Counted from the first letter of the stretch, positions 53,375 to 62,777 are shown. The stretch is 64,000 nucleotides of DNA from Massilia sp. CF038 (GCF_900129765.1 NZ_FQWU01000002.1:1488001-1552000); one strand, 5' to 3'. The notes: generated by a model from the letters alone, not told the origin. Numbers and translations are program-made.

Positions 53375-54649
53375 TCAAGCGGCGGGGCATGGTTTGGCGG
53401 CCTTGCGCACCAGCCGGCCAGCAAAATAGAAGCAGGGAACGGCCGCTACCCAAGGCAGCATACCGACCAGCACAGCGTGGGTAATCGGCTCGGCCAGTCC
53501 TTGCGCTTGATACAGGTCCGTCAGCCATCCCACCTGCAAGTTCCCTGGCGATGTACCCAGCAAGGTCATGCATAAGATAAGAAAGGCAGTCATCGTCGAG
53601 CGCAGCCGGTCCGGGGCCAGGTCCTGCACGATCGCAAACAGCGGGCCGTATCCCACCGTGAGCAGCACACTGCACAGCAGCATGGCCGGCAGGAACAGCA
53701 CGCTGGACGGATCGGCGAGACGGAAAAAGTACGCCACCGGAATGCCCAGCAAATAGACCAGTACCAGGAATTGCAAACGTCCGCCAGGGCGCCGGCTTTC
53801 CATCAGGTCGGCCGCGTAGCCGCCGCTCAGCGCGCCTACCACGCCACCGATCAGAAAAATCACGCCGGACACGTTCTGCGCCTGCTGCTTGCCGAAGCCG
53901 CGCTCCTGCACCAGCCACAGCTGATCGAGCACCAGCGCACCTTGCGCATAGATCACCAGCACGCCACCCAGAATGACCAGGCACAGCGCGGGCGACGCCT
54001 TCAGGCAGGCAGCGATATCGCGCATCACTTGCGACGGCGCGGAGCGCGATGCACCGGTAATGGCATGAGCGGACGTGCGCGGCTCGCGCACCAGCAGCAG
54101 CAACAGGGACAGGCCTGCCCCAAGAACACCCAGGGCAATGAAGCACTGGCGCCAGCCAATCACCGCGCCCAGTGTGCCGGCAATAATGAACGCCAGACCG
54201 ATCCCGACCGGCGCGCCCAGGTAATACACGCCCGATACCGATGCGCGCCGCCTGGCATCCCACACATCGCCCAGCAAACCGAGCGCGGCGGGCGTCAGCG
54301 TCGCTTCGCCGACACCGACGAACAGGCGGCAGAATGCAAGCTGAGCGAAATTGCCGGTCAGTGCTGTCAAGCCGGTCAAGGCACTCCACGCGGCGACACC
54401 TGCCGCCATCAGGCGCGGACGATGCACACGGTCGGCAAGTGCGCCCATGACCAGCCCCAGGCAAGTGTAAAAGCCGGTGAACACAAAGCCGGTCAGCAGC
54501 GTAAATTCCAGTTTGCTCAGCTTCAGATCAGCCGTCATATCCACCGCGAACCCCTGCAGCAGAAACCGGTCCGCAAAATTGAGGATGTTCAGTATCGTAA
54601 GAAAAATCAGCAGCGAGGCTGCGCGGGTTGTCCCGGAAAAGGTGGTCAT
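53375..54649 (-). CDS. MFS transporter, spinster-like
   Basis: A 424-residue major facilitator protein with 12 predicted helices. LNILNFADRFLLQGFAVDM in helix 1, GLVMGALADRVHRPRLM (motif A) between helices 2 and 3, and CRLFVGVGEATLTPAALGLLGD are typical of the spinster-like subgroup. Substrate unknown; spinster members move lipids or organic acids. It is divergent from a tetR gene, with two palindromic operators in the 115-base gap, so it is probably the target of that regulator. A long antisense-like frame in another phase is a shadow. Confidence 0.92.
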   Translation of the reverse strand: MTTFSGTTRAASLLIFLTILNILNFADRFLLQGFAVDMTADLKLSKLEFTLLTGFVFTGFYTCLGLVMGALADRVHRPRLMAAGVAAWSALTGLTALTGNFAQLAFCRLFVGVGEATLTPAALGLLGDVWDARRRASVSGVYYLGAPVGIGLAFIIAGTLGAVIGWRQCFIALGVLGAGLSLLLLLVREPRTSAHAITGASRSAPSQVMRDIAACLKASPALCLVILGGVLVIYAQGALVLDQLWLVQERGFGKQQAQNVSGVIFLIGGVVGALSGGYAADLMESRRPGGRLQFLVLVYLLGIPVAYFFRLADPSSVLFLPAMLLCSVLLTVGYGPLFAIVQDLAPDRLRSTMTAFLILCMTLLGTSPGNLQVGWLTDLYQAQGLAEPITHAVLVGMLPWVAAVPCFYFAGRLVRKAAKPCPAA

Positions 54650-54676
54650 GGATCGCTAGCCTGTTCAGTTTATTAT

Positions 54677-54692
54677 TTGGTTGATCAACCAA
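54677..54692. promoter_or_regulatory. Operator on the MFS side
   Basis: TTGGTTGATCAACCAA is a perfect 16-base palindrome 28 bases before the MFS start. Its core is shared with the second site 40-55 bases away. Confidence 0.85.
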
Positions 54693-54732
54693 TAAACGCA
54701 GCGTACCCGATTGGACAGGCCAAAACAAGTAT

Positions 54733-54754
54733 AATTTGGTCGATCAACCAAATT
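54733..54754. promoter_or_regulatory. Operator on the tetR side
   Basis: A 22-base palindrome with one mismatched pair; its centre is TTGGTCGATCAACCAA. It overlaps a TATAAT at 54730-54735 and ends ten bases before the tetR start, ideal for autorepression. Confidence 0.85.
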
Positions 54755-54764
54755 AATTACCACC

Positions 54765-55430
54765 ATGGCCAGAAAACCAAACACCGATCAGCGTCGGGGA
54801 GAAATTGTCGCTGCCTTACTGGCGACCATGGCAGAACACGGTTACGAGAAAGCCACCATCCAGCTCATCGCCAGACAGGCCGGCCTGGCGCCAGGTTTGC
54901 TGCATTACCACTTCAAAACCAAGGCGGAGATTCTGCTGTCTCTGGTGCAGACCCTGGCCGACCAGGGCCGAGCCCGGTTTGCCACCTTGGCGGCAGCCGC
55001 AATCACACCGGAACAACGCCTGGAGGCCTACATTCGCGCCCGGCTTGGCATGGGCGAAGGCGCGAGCTCGGCAGCTGTTGCCGCCTGGGTCGTGATCGGC
55101 GCCGAAGCAGTGCGCCAGCCTGATGTGCGCGCGATTTACCAGGACGTCGTTGCGCAGGAATGCGCGCAGATTGAGTGTCTGCTGCGCGACTGTCTGTCGG
55201 CAAACGGCAAGCAGGAAAACCAGGCTCGGCCGCTGGCGGCAGCCTTGCTTGCCTTGATGGAAGGCGCTTTCCAGTTGGCCAGCGCCGCACCGGGTGTCCT
55301 GCCTGCCGGTTTCGCTGCCGACACCACCCTGGCCTTGGTCCAGCGCTACCTGGCAGCGGAACTCCCCGCTCGGCCTGAGCAGTTACACCAGACTTACCGA
55401 TTCCCCGCGCCAAAGCCGGAGTCGCCCTGA
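54765..55430 (+). CDS. TetR-family transcriptional regulator
   Basis: A 221-residue TetR-type repressor. The DNA-binding part reads YEKATIQLIARQAGLAPGLLHYHFKTKAEIL, of the BetI-like kind. The C-terminal part has LEAYIRARLGMGEGASSAAVAAWVV, which forms the ligand and dimer domain. It diverges from the MFS gene and two palindromes with TTGGTYGATCAACCAA cores lie between, so it probably represses both. It ends 114 bases before the GMC oxidase gene and might also affect that operon, but no similar palindrome is seen there. Confidence 0.93.
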   Translation: MARKPNTDQRRGEIVAALLATMAEHGYEKATIQLIARQAGLAPGLLHYHFKTKAEILLSLVQTLADQGRARFATLAAAAITPEQRLEAYIRARLGMGEGASSAAVAAWVVIGAEAVRQPDVRAIYQDVVAQECAQIECLLRDCLSANGKQENQARPLAAALLALMEGAFQLASAAPGVLPAGFAADTTLALVQRYLAAELPARPEQLHQTYRFPAPKPESP

Positions 55431-55544
55431 TTAAAATCCAGGCAGCAACTTTTGGCGTGAACGCACATATGCCTGTCGCATTCGGACAAGACCCCATACA
55501 TACGCTCCCTTAAATTGGCTTCTCGCCAATAAAAGGAGCGGACC

Positions 55545-57308
55545 ATGTCGAAACGCAGCAGCACGGAACGGCGCCAGTTCATGGCGGCGATGGGCGGCCT
55601 GATGGCCGGCGCCGCCCTGCCCTCTGGCAGTGCCCAGGCAGCCACGCTGCCGCCCCGCACTCCCTTGACCCTGCCCGCCAGTGAGCTGCGCGGCGACTAC
55701 GATGTGCTGGTCATTGGTTCAGGCTACGGCGGTGCGGTCATGGCCGCCCGCCTGGCGCCGGGTCGCCGTCTGGCCGTGCTGGAGCGCGGCAAGGAATGGG
55801 CGCCCACGGACTTCACCAGTGGCCTGATCGATACCTTGGCCCAGTTCCGCTCCGCCAGCAAGCCGCTCGGTCTGTTCGACTACCGCATCGGCGGCACTGT
55901 CGACGTCTTGAGCGGCAACGGCATCGGTGGCACCTCGCTCATCAACGCCAACGTGGTCATTGCACCCGACCGCGACATTTTTGGGCGCTGGCCCCAGTCG
56001 GTGCAGACGGCATACGCCAGCGGCGCGATGGATGTGTATGAAGAGCGCGTACGCGCCATGCTGGCCGCAGACACAGTCCAGGAGAACGACGCCCTGCGCA
56101 AGAACTGGTTCCACGTCTCTACCACGAAAGCGCGCCAGCGCGCCGGTGCCCAGGTGAGCGCGAAAGCCTTGCCGATCGCCGTCAACCTGCGCCGCTACAA
56201 CGGTCAGCAGAACGCCCAGGGCGTATGGCAGAACCCCTGCACCCACTGCGGCGATTGCGTGACCGGTTGCCCCACAGGCGCCAAGAACAGTCTGGACGTG
56301 AATTACCTGCCGCTGGCGCGCAACGCCGGTGCGCAGATTTTCTCGCGCATGGAGGTGGACTGGGTCGAGCGCCTGCCCGACAGCCGCTGGCGCGTGCACT
56401 ACACCAGCCGCGCTGCCAGTGGTGCTGCTGTCAGCGGGTCCGTAATTGCGGGCAGCGTGATTTTGGCCGCCGGCTCCCTCGGCAGCACCCAGATCTTGCT
56501 GCGCTCGCGCGGCCACGGCCTGGCACTCTCGCCGGCACTGGGCACGCGCTTTTCCACCAACGGTGACCTGCTTGGCGTGTCGTACAACACCAGCGTGCAG
56601 ACCAACATCATGGGCTTTGGCAGCGGCGCGGCGCCATTCGGCCAGAAGCGCACCGGCCCCACCATCACCACGGCGGCCGACTATCGGGGCGGCGGCCGGC
56701 CTCCCGAACAGCGCTTCATGATCGAGGACGCGGCCATCCCCAGCGCGCTGGTCGACGCCATGCGCGTGGCCATGCCGCTGGCCGCCGGGGGCGCGTTTGA
56801 CTTCCCCTCCACCCAGCGCATTGCGCGCGACGCCCTGGCGCGCCGCAGCGACGGTGCCCTCGACCACAGCATGGTGTACCTCGGGATCGGGCATGACAGC
56901 GCCGCTGGCAAAATCGAACTCGACGCCAACGGCAACGCCCGCGTAGTCTGGCCCAACCTGATGCAGGAACCCTTCGTCGCCCGCATGCGCGCCGAAATGG
57001 CGGCCCACGCCAAAACAGCAAGTGGCCGCTACGCCGACAGTCCGCGCACCAGCGCTATCTTTGGCGGCGTCATGACCACTGTGCACCCACTGGGCGGCTG
57101 TCCGATGGGTGACCGGGTCGAAGATGGCGTCGTCAACGCTGACGGCCAGGTCTACAACCCGAACGGCGCAAGCCAGGCGGTCTACCCCGGCTTGCTCGTT
57201 GTCGATGGTTCGGTGGCCCCCACCTCACTGGGCGCCAATCCCCTGCTCACCATTGCTGCCCTGGCCGAACGGGCGGCCGAGCGTGCCGCCGCGCGCAACC
57301 GCATTTAA
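55545..57308 (+). CDS. GMC oxidoreductase, Tat-exported, cholesterol-oxidase-like
   Basis: A 587-residue FAD enzyme. The N terminus has a twin-arginine signal (TERRQFMAAMGG) and a cleavage region AQAATLP. The FAD motif is VIGSGYGGAVMAARL (residues 56-70), then LERGKEWAP and GNGIGGTSLINAN. NPCTHCGDCVTGCPTGAKNS, a cysteine-rich stretch found in cholesterol-oxidase-like GMC proteins, lies near 225. The active-site His is in VHPLGGCPMGD (His514), and GANPLLTIAALAE ends the domain. AAGGAG precedes the ATG. It leads an eight-gene operon. Substrate is probably a sterol or other lipophilic alcohol. Confidence 0.92.
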   Translation: MSKRSSTERRQFMAAMGGLMAGAALPSGSAQAATLPPRTPLTLPASELRGDYDVLVIGSGYGGAVMAARLAPGRRLAVLERGKEWAPTDFTSGLIDTLAQFRSASKPLGLFDYRIGGTVDVLSGNGIGGTSLINANVVIAPDRDIFGRWPQSVQTAYASGAMDVYEERVRAMLAADTVQENDALRKNWFHVSTTKARQRAGAQVSAKALPIAVNLRRYNGQQNAQGVWQNPCTHCGDCVTGCPTGAKNSLDVNYLPLARNAGAQIFSRMEVDWVERLPDSRWRVHYTSRAASGAAVSGSVIAGSVILAAGSLGSTQILLRSRGHGLALSPALGTRFSTNGDLLGVSYNTSVQTNIMGFGSGAAPFGQKRTGPTITTAADYRGGGRPPEQRFMIEDAAIPSALVDAMRVAMPLAAGGAFDFPSTQRIARDALARRSDGALDHSMVYLGIGHDSAAGKIELDANGNARVVWPNLMQEPFVARMRAEMAAHAKTASGRYADSPRTSAIFGGVMTTVHPLGGCPMGDRVEDGVVNADGQVYNPNGASQAVYPGLLVVDGSVAPTSLGANPLLTIAALAERAAERAAARNRI

Positions 57309-57317
57309 GGAGACACC

Positions 57318-57941
57318 ATGAAAAAATACCTGCTGATGATCGGGATCCTGCTGCTGCCTGCGCTGGTGTGGGCACGCGGTCTGTCCTTTACCGAAGAAAT
57401 GCACGGCTACGCCTACTACCAGGGCGAATACCGCAACGTCAGCGTGCATTTCAAGATTGTCATCAACGACATTGACGCCTGGCGCGCCAACCAGAACTAC
57501 GCGGCAGCCGTCACCGGCGAACTGCGCATCGACCGCCTGCCGTCCGGCACCGTCAACGGCACCCTGCAAATTCTGGCCCCTGCCCCGAACGACGTCGGTC
57601 GCTTGCTGACCTACCGCTTTGCCGGCGCCGGGCTGCAGTTTGTGGGCATCAAGCACGTCTACAACAATGCCGGAATCGATCTGCTGGACGACATGACCAC
57701 CCTGCACGGTCTGTTCCAGCCGCTTGGCCAGGTCCAGCCCACTGTGCAGGACCTGCTGTACGGGCATAACTGGACCTCGGAACTGCACTTCGAATGGTGG
57801 AAGCCGGCCACGCTGTGGGACTTCTCATGGTCATTCTCGACCATCGCCACGCCCTGGTACGAAGACCTGGTGGTCAAGATCCTGTTCCTCAAAACGATCT
57901 TTGGCGACCTGGCCAAAGTCCTGTTCCCCTGGGCTGCCTGA
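57318..57941 (+). CDS. Exported protein paired with the GMC oxidase, unknown function
   Basis: A 207-residue protein with a signal peptide (MKKYLLMIGILLLPALVWARG) and an AAGGAG site. The mature part is mostly beta-like (FTEEMHGYAYYQGEYRNVSVHFKIVIND, GTLQILAPAPNDVGRLLTYRF) and ends in an aromatic C-terminal stretch with a possible membrane-binding helix (WYEDLVVKILFLKTIFGDLAKVLF). No family is recognised. Only nine bases separate it from the GMC gene, so it may be a partner subunit or lipid-presenting protein; some GMC oxidases carry a similar extra part in one chain, but that is a guess. Confidence 0.8.
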   Translation: MKKYLLMIGILLLPALVWARGLSFTEEMHGYAYYQGEYRNVSVHFKIVINDIDAWRANQNYAAAVTGELRIDRLPSGTVNGTLQILAPAPNDVGRLLTYRFAGAGLQFVGIKHVYNNAGIDLLDDMTTLHGLFQPLGQVQPTVQDLLYGHNWTSELHFEWWKPATLWDFSWSFSTIATPWYEDLVVKILFLKTIFGDLAKVLFPWAA

Positions 57942-57943
57942 CG

Positions 57944-58945
57944 ATGCAATACACGCCTTTGACGCCGAGCGTGTCGACCCTGTATGCCGATGCGCTGGGC
58001 GCGTTCCTGGCCGAACAAGGCTTGCCTGCGGATGCACGTGCCACCGGACCGCGCCTGTGCGGCGTTTCGTATGCCAGCAAGATGGCGGGTGCGTCGCGCC
58101 AGCTGGACGACCAGGCGCTGGGCCTGCGTTTCGGTGCGCGCGTGGGCGGTGCCGGCTTCGGCATGCTCGGCATCGCCGCAGCAACCGCGCCCACCCTGCG
58201 CGAGGCGATCCGTCATCTGACCCAGCTCGAATCGATTACCAGCACGCTTGGCTACGCCATGGTACGCCGCCAGGGCACCCGCGTGCACCTGAGCTGGCAA
58301 CCGGCGCAACCGGTGCCGGCTGCTGTGGTGGAAGGCATCCTGGCGGGCTGGGTCTCGTTTGGCCGCTACCTGCTTGGCGAAAAGGTGGACGTGGTCCAGG
58401 TCGCGCTGCGCCATCGCCGCATCGCCCCCATGGCCATCTATGACAGTGTGTTCGAGTGCCCCGTCCATTTCGAAGCTTGCTGCTACGGCGTCACCATTGC
58501 CGCAGAACTGCTTGATGCACGCCCACGCTTTGCTGACGACGTCCTCAATGGCGCCATTGGCGGCTGGCTGCACCATTGCGCCCGCGTTGCGTCCGGCGAC
58601 GCCATGACCGTCACCCGTTCGGTCGGCGCACTGCTGCAGACCACACTGCCATTGGCCGAGGCGGACGAACTGACCGTGGCCGCCATGCTGGGCTTCGAAC
58701 GCCGCAGCATGCAGCGCGCGCTGCAGCAGGAGCGTACCTCGTTTCGGCAGATCGTCAGTGCAGCCCGCGCGCAGCACGCGATCCTGATGCTGATGCGTGG
58801 CGACGTGCCCCTGGCAGACCTCAGCGCCGACATCGGCTTTGACGAACAGTCGTCGATGTGCCGTGCATTTCGCCGCTGGACAGGTTACGCCCCGCTGGCA
58901 TTCAAGGAACGGGTGAGCGAAGTTTTCCGCCCGCTGCGCGCGTGA
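57944..58945 (+). CDS. AraC-family transcriptional regulator
   Basis: A 333-residue regulator starting at the ATG at 57944, two bases after the previous stop. The N-terminal part (about 20-200) is an arabinose-binding-like domain (ALGLRFGARVGGAGFGMLGIAA, LTQLESITSTLGYAMVRRQG), typical of AraC proteins of lipid and fatty-alcohol genes. The C-terminal part has two helix-turn-helix units (TVAAMLGFERRSMQRALQ and LADLSADIGFDEQSSMCRAF). Being inside the operon it may control it according to the oxidised lipid product. Confidence 0.93.
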   Translation: MQYTPLTPSVSTLYADALGAFLAEQGLPADARATGPRLCGVSYASKMAGASRQLDDQALGLRFGARVGGAGFGMLGIAAATAPTLREAIRHLTQLESITSTLGYAMVRRQGTRVHLSWQPAQPVPAAVVEGILAGWVSFGRYLLGEKVDVVQVALRHRRIAPMAIYDSVFECPVHFEACCYGVTIAAELLDARPRFADDVLNGAIGGWLHHCARVASGDAMTVTRSVGALLQTTLPLAEADELTVAAMLGFERRSMQRALQQERTSFRQIVSAARAQHAILMLMRGDVPLADLSADIGFDEQSSMCRAFRRWTGYAPLAFKERVSEVFRPLRA

Positions 58946-59925
58946 TGGATATTGGCGAGGCAAACCGCTGCCGCTTCCAGCCTGGTAGCGGCGAAGGCCA
59001 CTACGAGAGCTACTTCCTGCGAGCCAATCATCCGCAGCGCCCGCTGGCGTTCTGGATCCGCTACACCTTCTTCAGCCCCAAGGGGCGCCCGCTGGACGCG
59101 GTGGGCGAGGTATGGGCCGTGGTCTTCGACGGCGAGCACGAACGCATCGTCGCAAAGCGTGACGCATTTCCCCTCACCGCCTGCAGTATCGGCAGCGGCA
59201 GTCTGTCGCTGGTGATTGGCGGCTCGTCGTTAAGTGGCGCGCGGCTGGCAGGCAACGCGGGACCGGTGACGTGGCTACTCAACTACGATGCGCCACACCC
59301 GCCTTTAATGCTGCTGCCACCGGCGCTGTACAGCAGTGCTCTGCCACGTGCCAAGGCACTGGTGGGCGGGCCGGCCGCGCTGTTCTCGGGCGAACTGCGG
59401 ATCGACGGTGCCACGCTCGACATCCGGCAATGGCGCGGCAGCCAGAATCACAACTGGGGCAGCCGCCACACCGACACCTACGCCTGGGGCCAGGTGGCGG
59501 GCTTCGACGGCGCGCCAGACGTTTTCCTGGAGTGCACGACAGCGCGCCTGAAGCTGGGGCCCGTGTGGTCGCCGCCGCTGACATTGGTGGTACTACGCAT
59601 CGGCGCCACGCAATACAGCCTCAATGGCCTGGTACAGGCAATGCGCACGCGCGCAACGCTCGACTTCTTCCGCTGGGAGATCGATGCGCGCAGCGCCGAG
59701 GTAACCATATCGATCCGCATGCACGCGCCCTCGTCCGCCTTTGCCGGCCTTGGATATGCCAACCCGCCAGGCGGCATCAAAACCTGCCTCAACTCCAAAC
59801 TGGCCACTTGCAGCGTCACGGTCACGCGCCCGCGCATGGCCGCCGTCACCTACCACACCGAGCACCGGGCAGCGTTTGAAATACTGACCGACCGCACCGA
59901 TCACGGCATCGCGGTGCTCGCTTGA
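58945..59925 (+). CDS. Predicted beta-barrel (calycin/CrtC-like) protein with HNWG motif
   Basis: A 326-residue soluble protein; its ATG overlaps the last base of the AraC stop codon. The sequence starts MDIGEANRCRFQPGSGEGHY and shows a repeated beta pattern. NHNWGSRHTDTYAWGQVAGF is like the HNWG motif of carotenoid hydratase CrtC/AttH and DUF2804-type proteins, which bind large hydrophobic ligands. VFLECTTARLKLGPVW and FFRWEIDARSAEVTISIRM follow. No signal peptide. The assignment is by motif only; it may hydrate or carry a hydrophobic intermediate. Confidence 0.72.
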   Translation: MDIGEANRCRFQPGSGEGHYESYFLRANHPQRPLAFWIRYTFFSPKGRPLDAVGEVWAVVFDGEHERIVAKRDAFPLTACSIGSGSLSLVIGGSSLSGARLAGNAGPVTWLLNYDAPHPPLMLLPPALYSSALPRAKALVGGPAALFSGELRIDGATLDIRQWRGSQNHNWGSRHTDTYAWGQVAGFDGAPDVFLECTTARLKLGPVWSPPLTLVVLRIGATQYSLNGLVQAMRTRATLDFFRWEIDARSAEVTISIRMHAPSSAFAGLGYANPPGGIKTCLNSKLATCSVTVTRPRMAAVTYHTEHRAAFEILTDRTDHGIAVLA

Positions 59926-59942
59926 ACGAACAGGAGAACAAC

Positions 59943-61166
59943 ATGAAATGGCTCGCCGGCGTCGCTGCCTGCATCGCTGCTTGTACAGTCCAAGCCAGCC
60001 AGTTCCACACACTGACGCTGGAAGTGGCAAGCCGCACCGCTACCGCAGAACGTCCACTGGAACAGCTGGCCGGCGACCGCGCTTTCGCACAATGGCTGCG
60101 TACACGCTTCAGTCCCGCGACCCTGCACCCGCCCAGCCGCGTGGGCTTCGAACGCGAAGCCGCACTCGACGACCAACTGAGCAGCGCCTTGCGCGGCACC
60201 TATCCGACCGAACTCGAACCGGTGCTGCGCACGCTGGACCGGGTGGTACTCGAATCCAGGGCGCCTGATCCAATGATGCTCGACCGGCTGTTTGGCAAAC
60301 CGGGCAAGCTCCAACTGACCTATACCCTGGACTCGCCGCAGGCCACGCTGGCCGATGCCGTCAAGTTGATCACCTATGCCCTGCCTGGCAAGCCGCCAGC
60401 TTCGCTCAGCGTGGCCGACGTGCTGAAGCGGCAGAACGTCCAAGGAAGAATGGCCTTCTTCGCGCGCGACACCAGCTTCATGCTGCAGCAGGCGCGCGCA
60501 CGTGTCGCCGGCCTGCTTATGGTGGACTGGGCACAGGGCCGCTTTGGCCACGACGCCGTCGCCGACTTGCGGCAGGCGCTGGCCGATCAGGACGACGTGC
60601 GGGCGGCCACGGGCCTGTACGGTCTGGCCAATGATGCGGAAGACGTCAGTCCGATTCAGGCGGGGCTGGCGAAACGTGTGACACGGTCCGATATCCGCGC
60701 CTGGTACCAGGCCAACCGCGAGCAGTTTCGCCGCATCGACCGGGTGCGCGCACGCCATATCCGCGTACCGAGCGAAGCCCTGGCCAACCAGATCGCCAAA
60801 CGCGCTGCCCAGGGCGAGGAGTTTGCATCCCTGGCGCAGACCTACTCCGTGGCGCCTGATGCGGCCCGCGGCGGCGCCCTTGGGTGGGTGCGGGCCGGCG
60901 TTGATCCGAGCTGGCTGGACGCACTGGTACTCCAGCAGCCCGATGGAAAAGTGTCGATGCCGTTTCGTGATCCGGTCGGTCCGGATCGTGCGGCCCATTG
61001 GGAGATCATTCTGGTCGACCGGCGTGTGGAAAGCTATCAGCCAGCCGGCTCCGAAACCGTGCGCTACCTGGCTCGCAAAGCGATTGCCCTCGAGCGGGCG
61101 CGCAAGGAGTTTGCTGCTGCACGCGCACAGGCGGCACTTGCCTTTCCCAGCGGAGGTCGGCCATGA
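59943..61166 (+). CDS. Parvulin-type peptidyl-prolyl isomerase, exported
   Basis: A 407-residue exported protein from the ATG at 59943 (AGGAG upstream) with a signal peptide (MKWLAGVAACIAACTVQAS). The N-terminal part is alpha-helical, like the SurA/PpiD chaperone part. The parvulin domain (about 255-360) reads RVRARHIRVPSEALANQIA, QGEEFASLAQTYSVAP and AARGGALGWVRAG. It probably helps the other exported proteins of the operon to fold. It overlaps the next gene by four bases. Confidence 0.9.
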   Translation: MKWLAGVAACIAACTVQASQFHTLTLEVASRTATAERPLEQLAGDRAFAQWLRTRFSPATLHPPSRVGFEREAALDDQLSSALRGTYPTELEPVLRTLDRVVLESRAPDPMMLDRLFGKPGKLQLTYTLDSPQATLADAVKLITYALPGKPPASLSVADVLKRQNVQGRMAFFARDTSFMLQQARARVAGLLMVDWAQGRFGHDAVADLRQALADQDDVRAATGLYGLANDAEDVSPIQAGLAKRVTRSDIRAWYQANREQFRRIDRVRARHIRVPSEALANQIAKRAAQGEEFASLAQTYSVAPDAARGGALGWVRAGVDPSWLDALVLQQPDGKVSMPFRDPVGPDRAAHWEIILVDRRVESYQPAGSETVRYLARKAIALERARKEFAAARAQAALAFPSGGRP

Positions 61167-61678
61167 ATCACACCACAAAAGCAGCCGTTGTAGCGGTCAT
61201 GGCAGCAGCGGCCTGGCTGGCCTGGCCATCGGCTGACATACCGGCGCCGGTCGCCGATACTGCCGCCCCCCCAACACCAGTGGTCGCGGCGCCGGCAACT
61301 GCCGGGACACCGTTTTTTGCCCCCGTTCCCTCTTCCCAGCCCCATATATCAGCCGCGCAAAGCATGGCGCAATCGCGCCTGCACGGTGACCCGGAAGCGC
61401 CGCCAATTGCCAATCAGCCCATCACGCGCGATCCACCCAGCGCACAGGAGCTGGCCGATCCCAAAGCTTATGAAGCATACGAAGCAAGACAGACGCAGCG
61501 CACCTATGCAGCCTACATCCGCGCGGTCGACGAGGAGCTGCCGCGCCTGCGCGCCGATATTGAGCGCGGACGGGCCATGGGCATCGCCCCCAACAAGATT
61601 GCGATGGCCGAGGACAAGGCGCGCCGCCTCGGCCTGATGCGTGCCCAACTCGCCAAAGAGCTTCAAGCAGCACCCTGA
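61163..61678 (+). CDS. Small exported or anchored protein of unknown function
   Basis: A 171-residue protein whose ATG overlaps the parvulin stop (ATGA). It has an N-terminal hydrophobic segment (KAAVVAVMAAAAWLAWPSAD). A Pro/Ala-rich linker (about 25-80) then leads to a charged helical C terminus (YEAYEARQTQRTYAAYIRAV to LAKELQAAP). The last part resembles a coiled coil. No domain is recognised. Tight coupling suggests a function with the isomerase, perhaps as a chaperone-like anchor, similar in layout to lipase foldases; this comparison is only inference. Confidence 0.75.
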   Translation: MNHTTKAAVVAVMAAAAWLAWPSADIPAPVADTAAPPTPVVAAPATAGTPFFAPVPSSQPHISAAQSMAQSRLHGDPEAPPIANQPITRDPPSAQELADPKAYEAYEARQTQRTYAAYIRAVDEELPRLRADIERGRAMGIAPNKIAMAEDKARRLGLMRAQLAKELQAAP

Positions 61679-61704
61679 CCATCCACCAATAAAAAGGAGA
61701 ACCA

Positions 61705-62727
61705 ATGAAAGCAGTCTTCAAACTGGCGCCTGTGCTGCTGGCGCTGGTGGCCGCCGTGCCGGCCCACGCATGGAATACCGAAACGCACCGCCGCATTGTG
61801 CTCGACGCCGTGCAATTCATGAAAACCCATCCGGCCGAAACGCGCTACACCCAGCTGCTGGCGGGCGTGACCAAGGCCGGCTACACGATGGACGAATTTG
61901 CCGCCGCCATCGGCCAGGGCGCGCACGACGTCGATTATTTCGAGGACACCTACATCTGCGGCTCCACCAGCGGCAATTGCCAGAACGCGCCCCTGTGGGG
62001 TCTTGGCTCCGGGCTGGCACACTACACCTCGTTCTGGCACTTTCAGAATCACACGGCAGGCGTGGACGCCCACGGTAACGACTTTGGCGGCTACCACTAC
62101 GCCAAGTTGAACAACCCGGGCGACATCGACAAGCTGGCCGCGGCCTGGCTGGTGAACGATTATCTCGATGACGGCATTCGCGGCAATGGTGGCTGGTTTG
62201 GCGACAATTCGAAGTACAACACCTACGGCATCACCGAGGCGCACTACCGCCAGGGCAGCAACTCCACGCGCGCCATGTACCAGGATTACCAGAACTTCCC
62301 GTTCCAGCCAATCGATAACTTGGGACAGTACTACTGGAGCCGCTTCCTGGAAGCGCCATCGGCCCAGGCCCTGGGCTTCACGCTCCACACCACCGATCTG
62401 CTGCAGCCGCACCATACCTTTAACACGCTGGCGCACAACCACTCGGGCTGGGAAGGCTGGGTCTGGGATCACTACGACAGCGAAACACTGGGCGACGCCA
62501 CGCTGGTCAAGGCCGCGTTGGCCGATTTCACGCCACTGGCGCCAGGCGCCACCGACATTCGCGCACTGCTGACCCAGGGCGGGACCTACTCCTACAAGTA
62601 CGGCGGCGCGGTGCTGTCGTCAACTGACCATGCAGTGCGCAAATCGGTGGCCCGGAAGATGATTCCCCATTCGATTGCCATGGTGGTGCGCATTCTGGAC
62701 CGGGCTGCCGAACGGCTGGCGCAATAA
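61705..62727 (+). CDS. Exported zinc-dependent phospholipase C/P1-nuclease-like protein
   Basis: A 340-residue exported enzyme. After cleavage at AHA-W the mature chain starts with tryptophan (Trp23), whose free amino group is a zinc ligand in this family. Other likely ligands are His in ETHRRI, the Asp/His pair in GQGAHDVDYFED, SFWHFQNH, and HHTFNTLAHNHSGWEG. AAGGAG precedes the ATG. The family includes bacterial phospholipase C and S1/P1 nucleases; the presence of a lipid oxidase in the operon favours a lipase role. Confidence 0.87.
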   Translation: MKAVFKLAPVLLALVAAVPAHAWNTETHRRIVLDAVQFMKTHPAETRYTQLLAGVTKAGYTMDEFAAAIGQGAHDVDYFEDTYICGSTSGNCQNAPLWGLGSGLAHYTSFWHFQNHTAGVDAHGNDFGGYHYAKLNNPGDIDKLAAAWLVNDYLDDGIRGNGGWFGDNSKYNTYGITEAHYRQGSNSTRAMYQDYQNFPFQPIDNLGQYYWSRFLEAPSAQALGFTLHTTDLLQPHHTFNTLAHNHSGWEGWVWDHYDSETLGDATLVKAALADFTPLAPGATDIRALLTQGGTYSYKYGGAVLSSTDHAVRKSVARKMIPHSIAMVVRILDRAAERLAQ

Positions 62728-62777
62728 GGTCATCAATCAGGGCCAAAGCTGTCCTGATTAGCGAATAGGATGGGTGC

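Noticed and set aside
53361-54464. 367-residue frame overlapping the MFS gene on the same strand
   Set aside because: The MFS frame has the 12-helix pattern and motif A; the other frame is Arg/Cys-rich with no membrane pattern.
56225-56300. A 4Fe-4S cluster in the GMC oxidase
   Set aside because: The CxxCGxC-type stretch looks like an iron-sulfur motif but is a usual feature of cholesterol-oxidase-like GMC proteins; not claimed as a cluster here.
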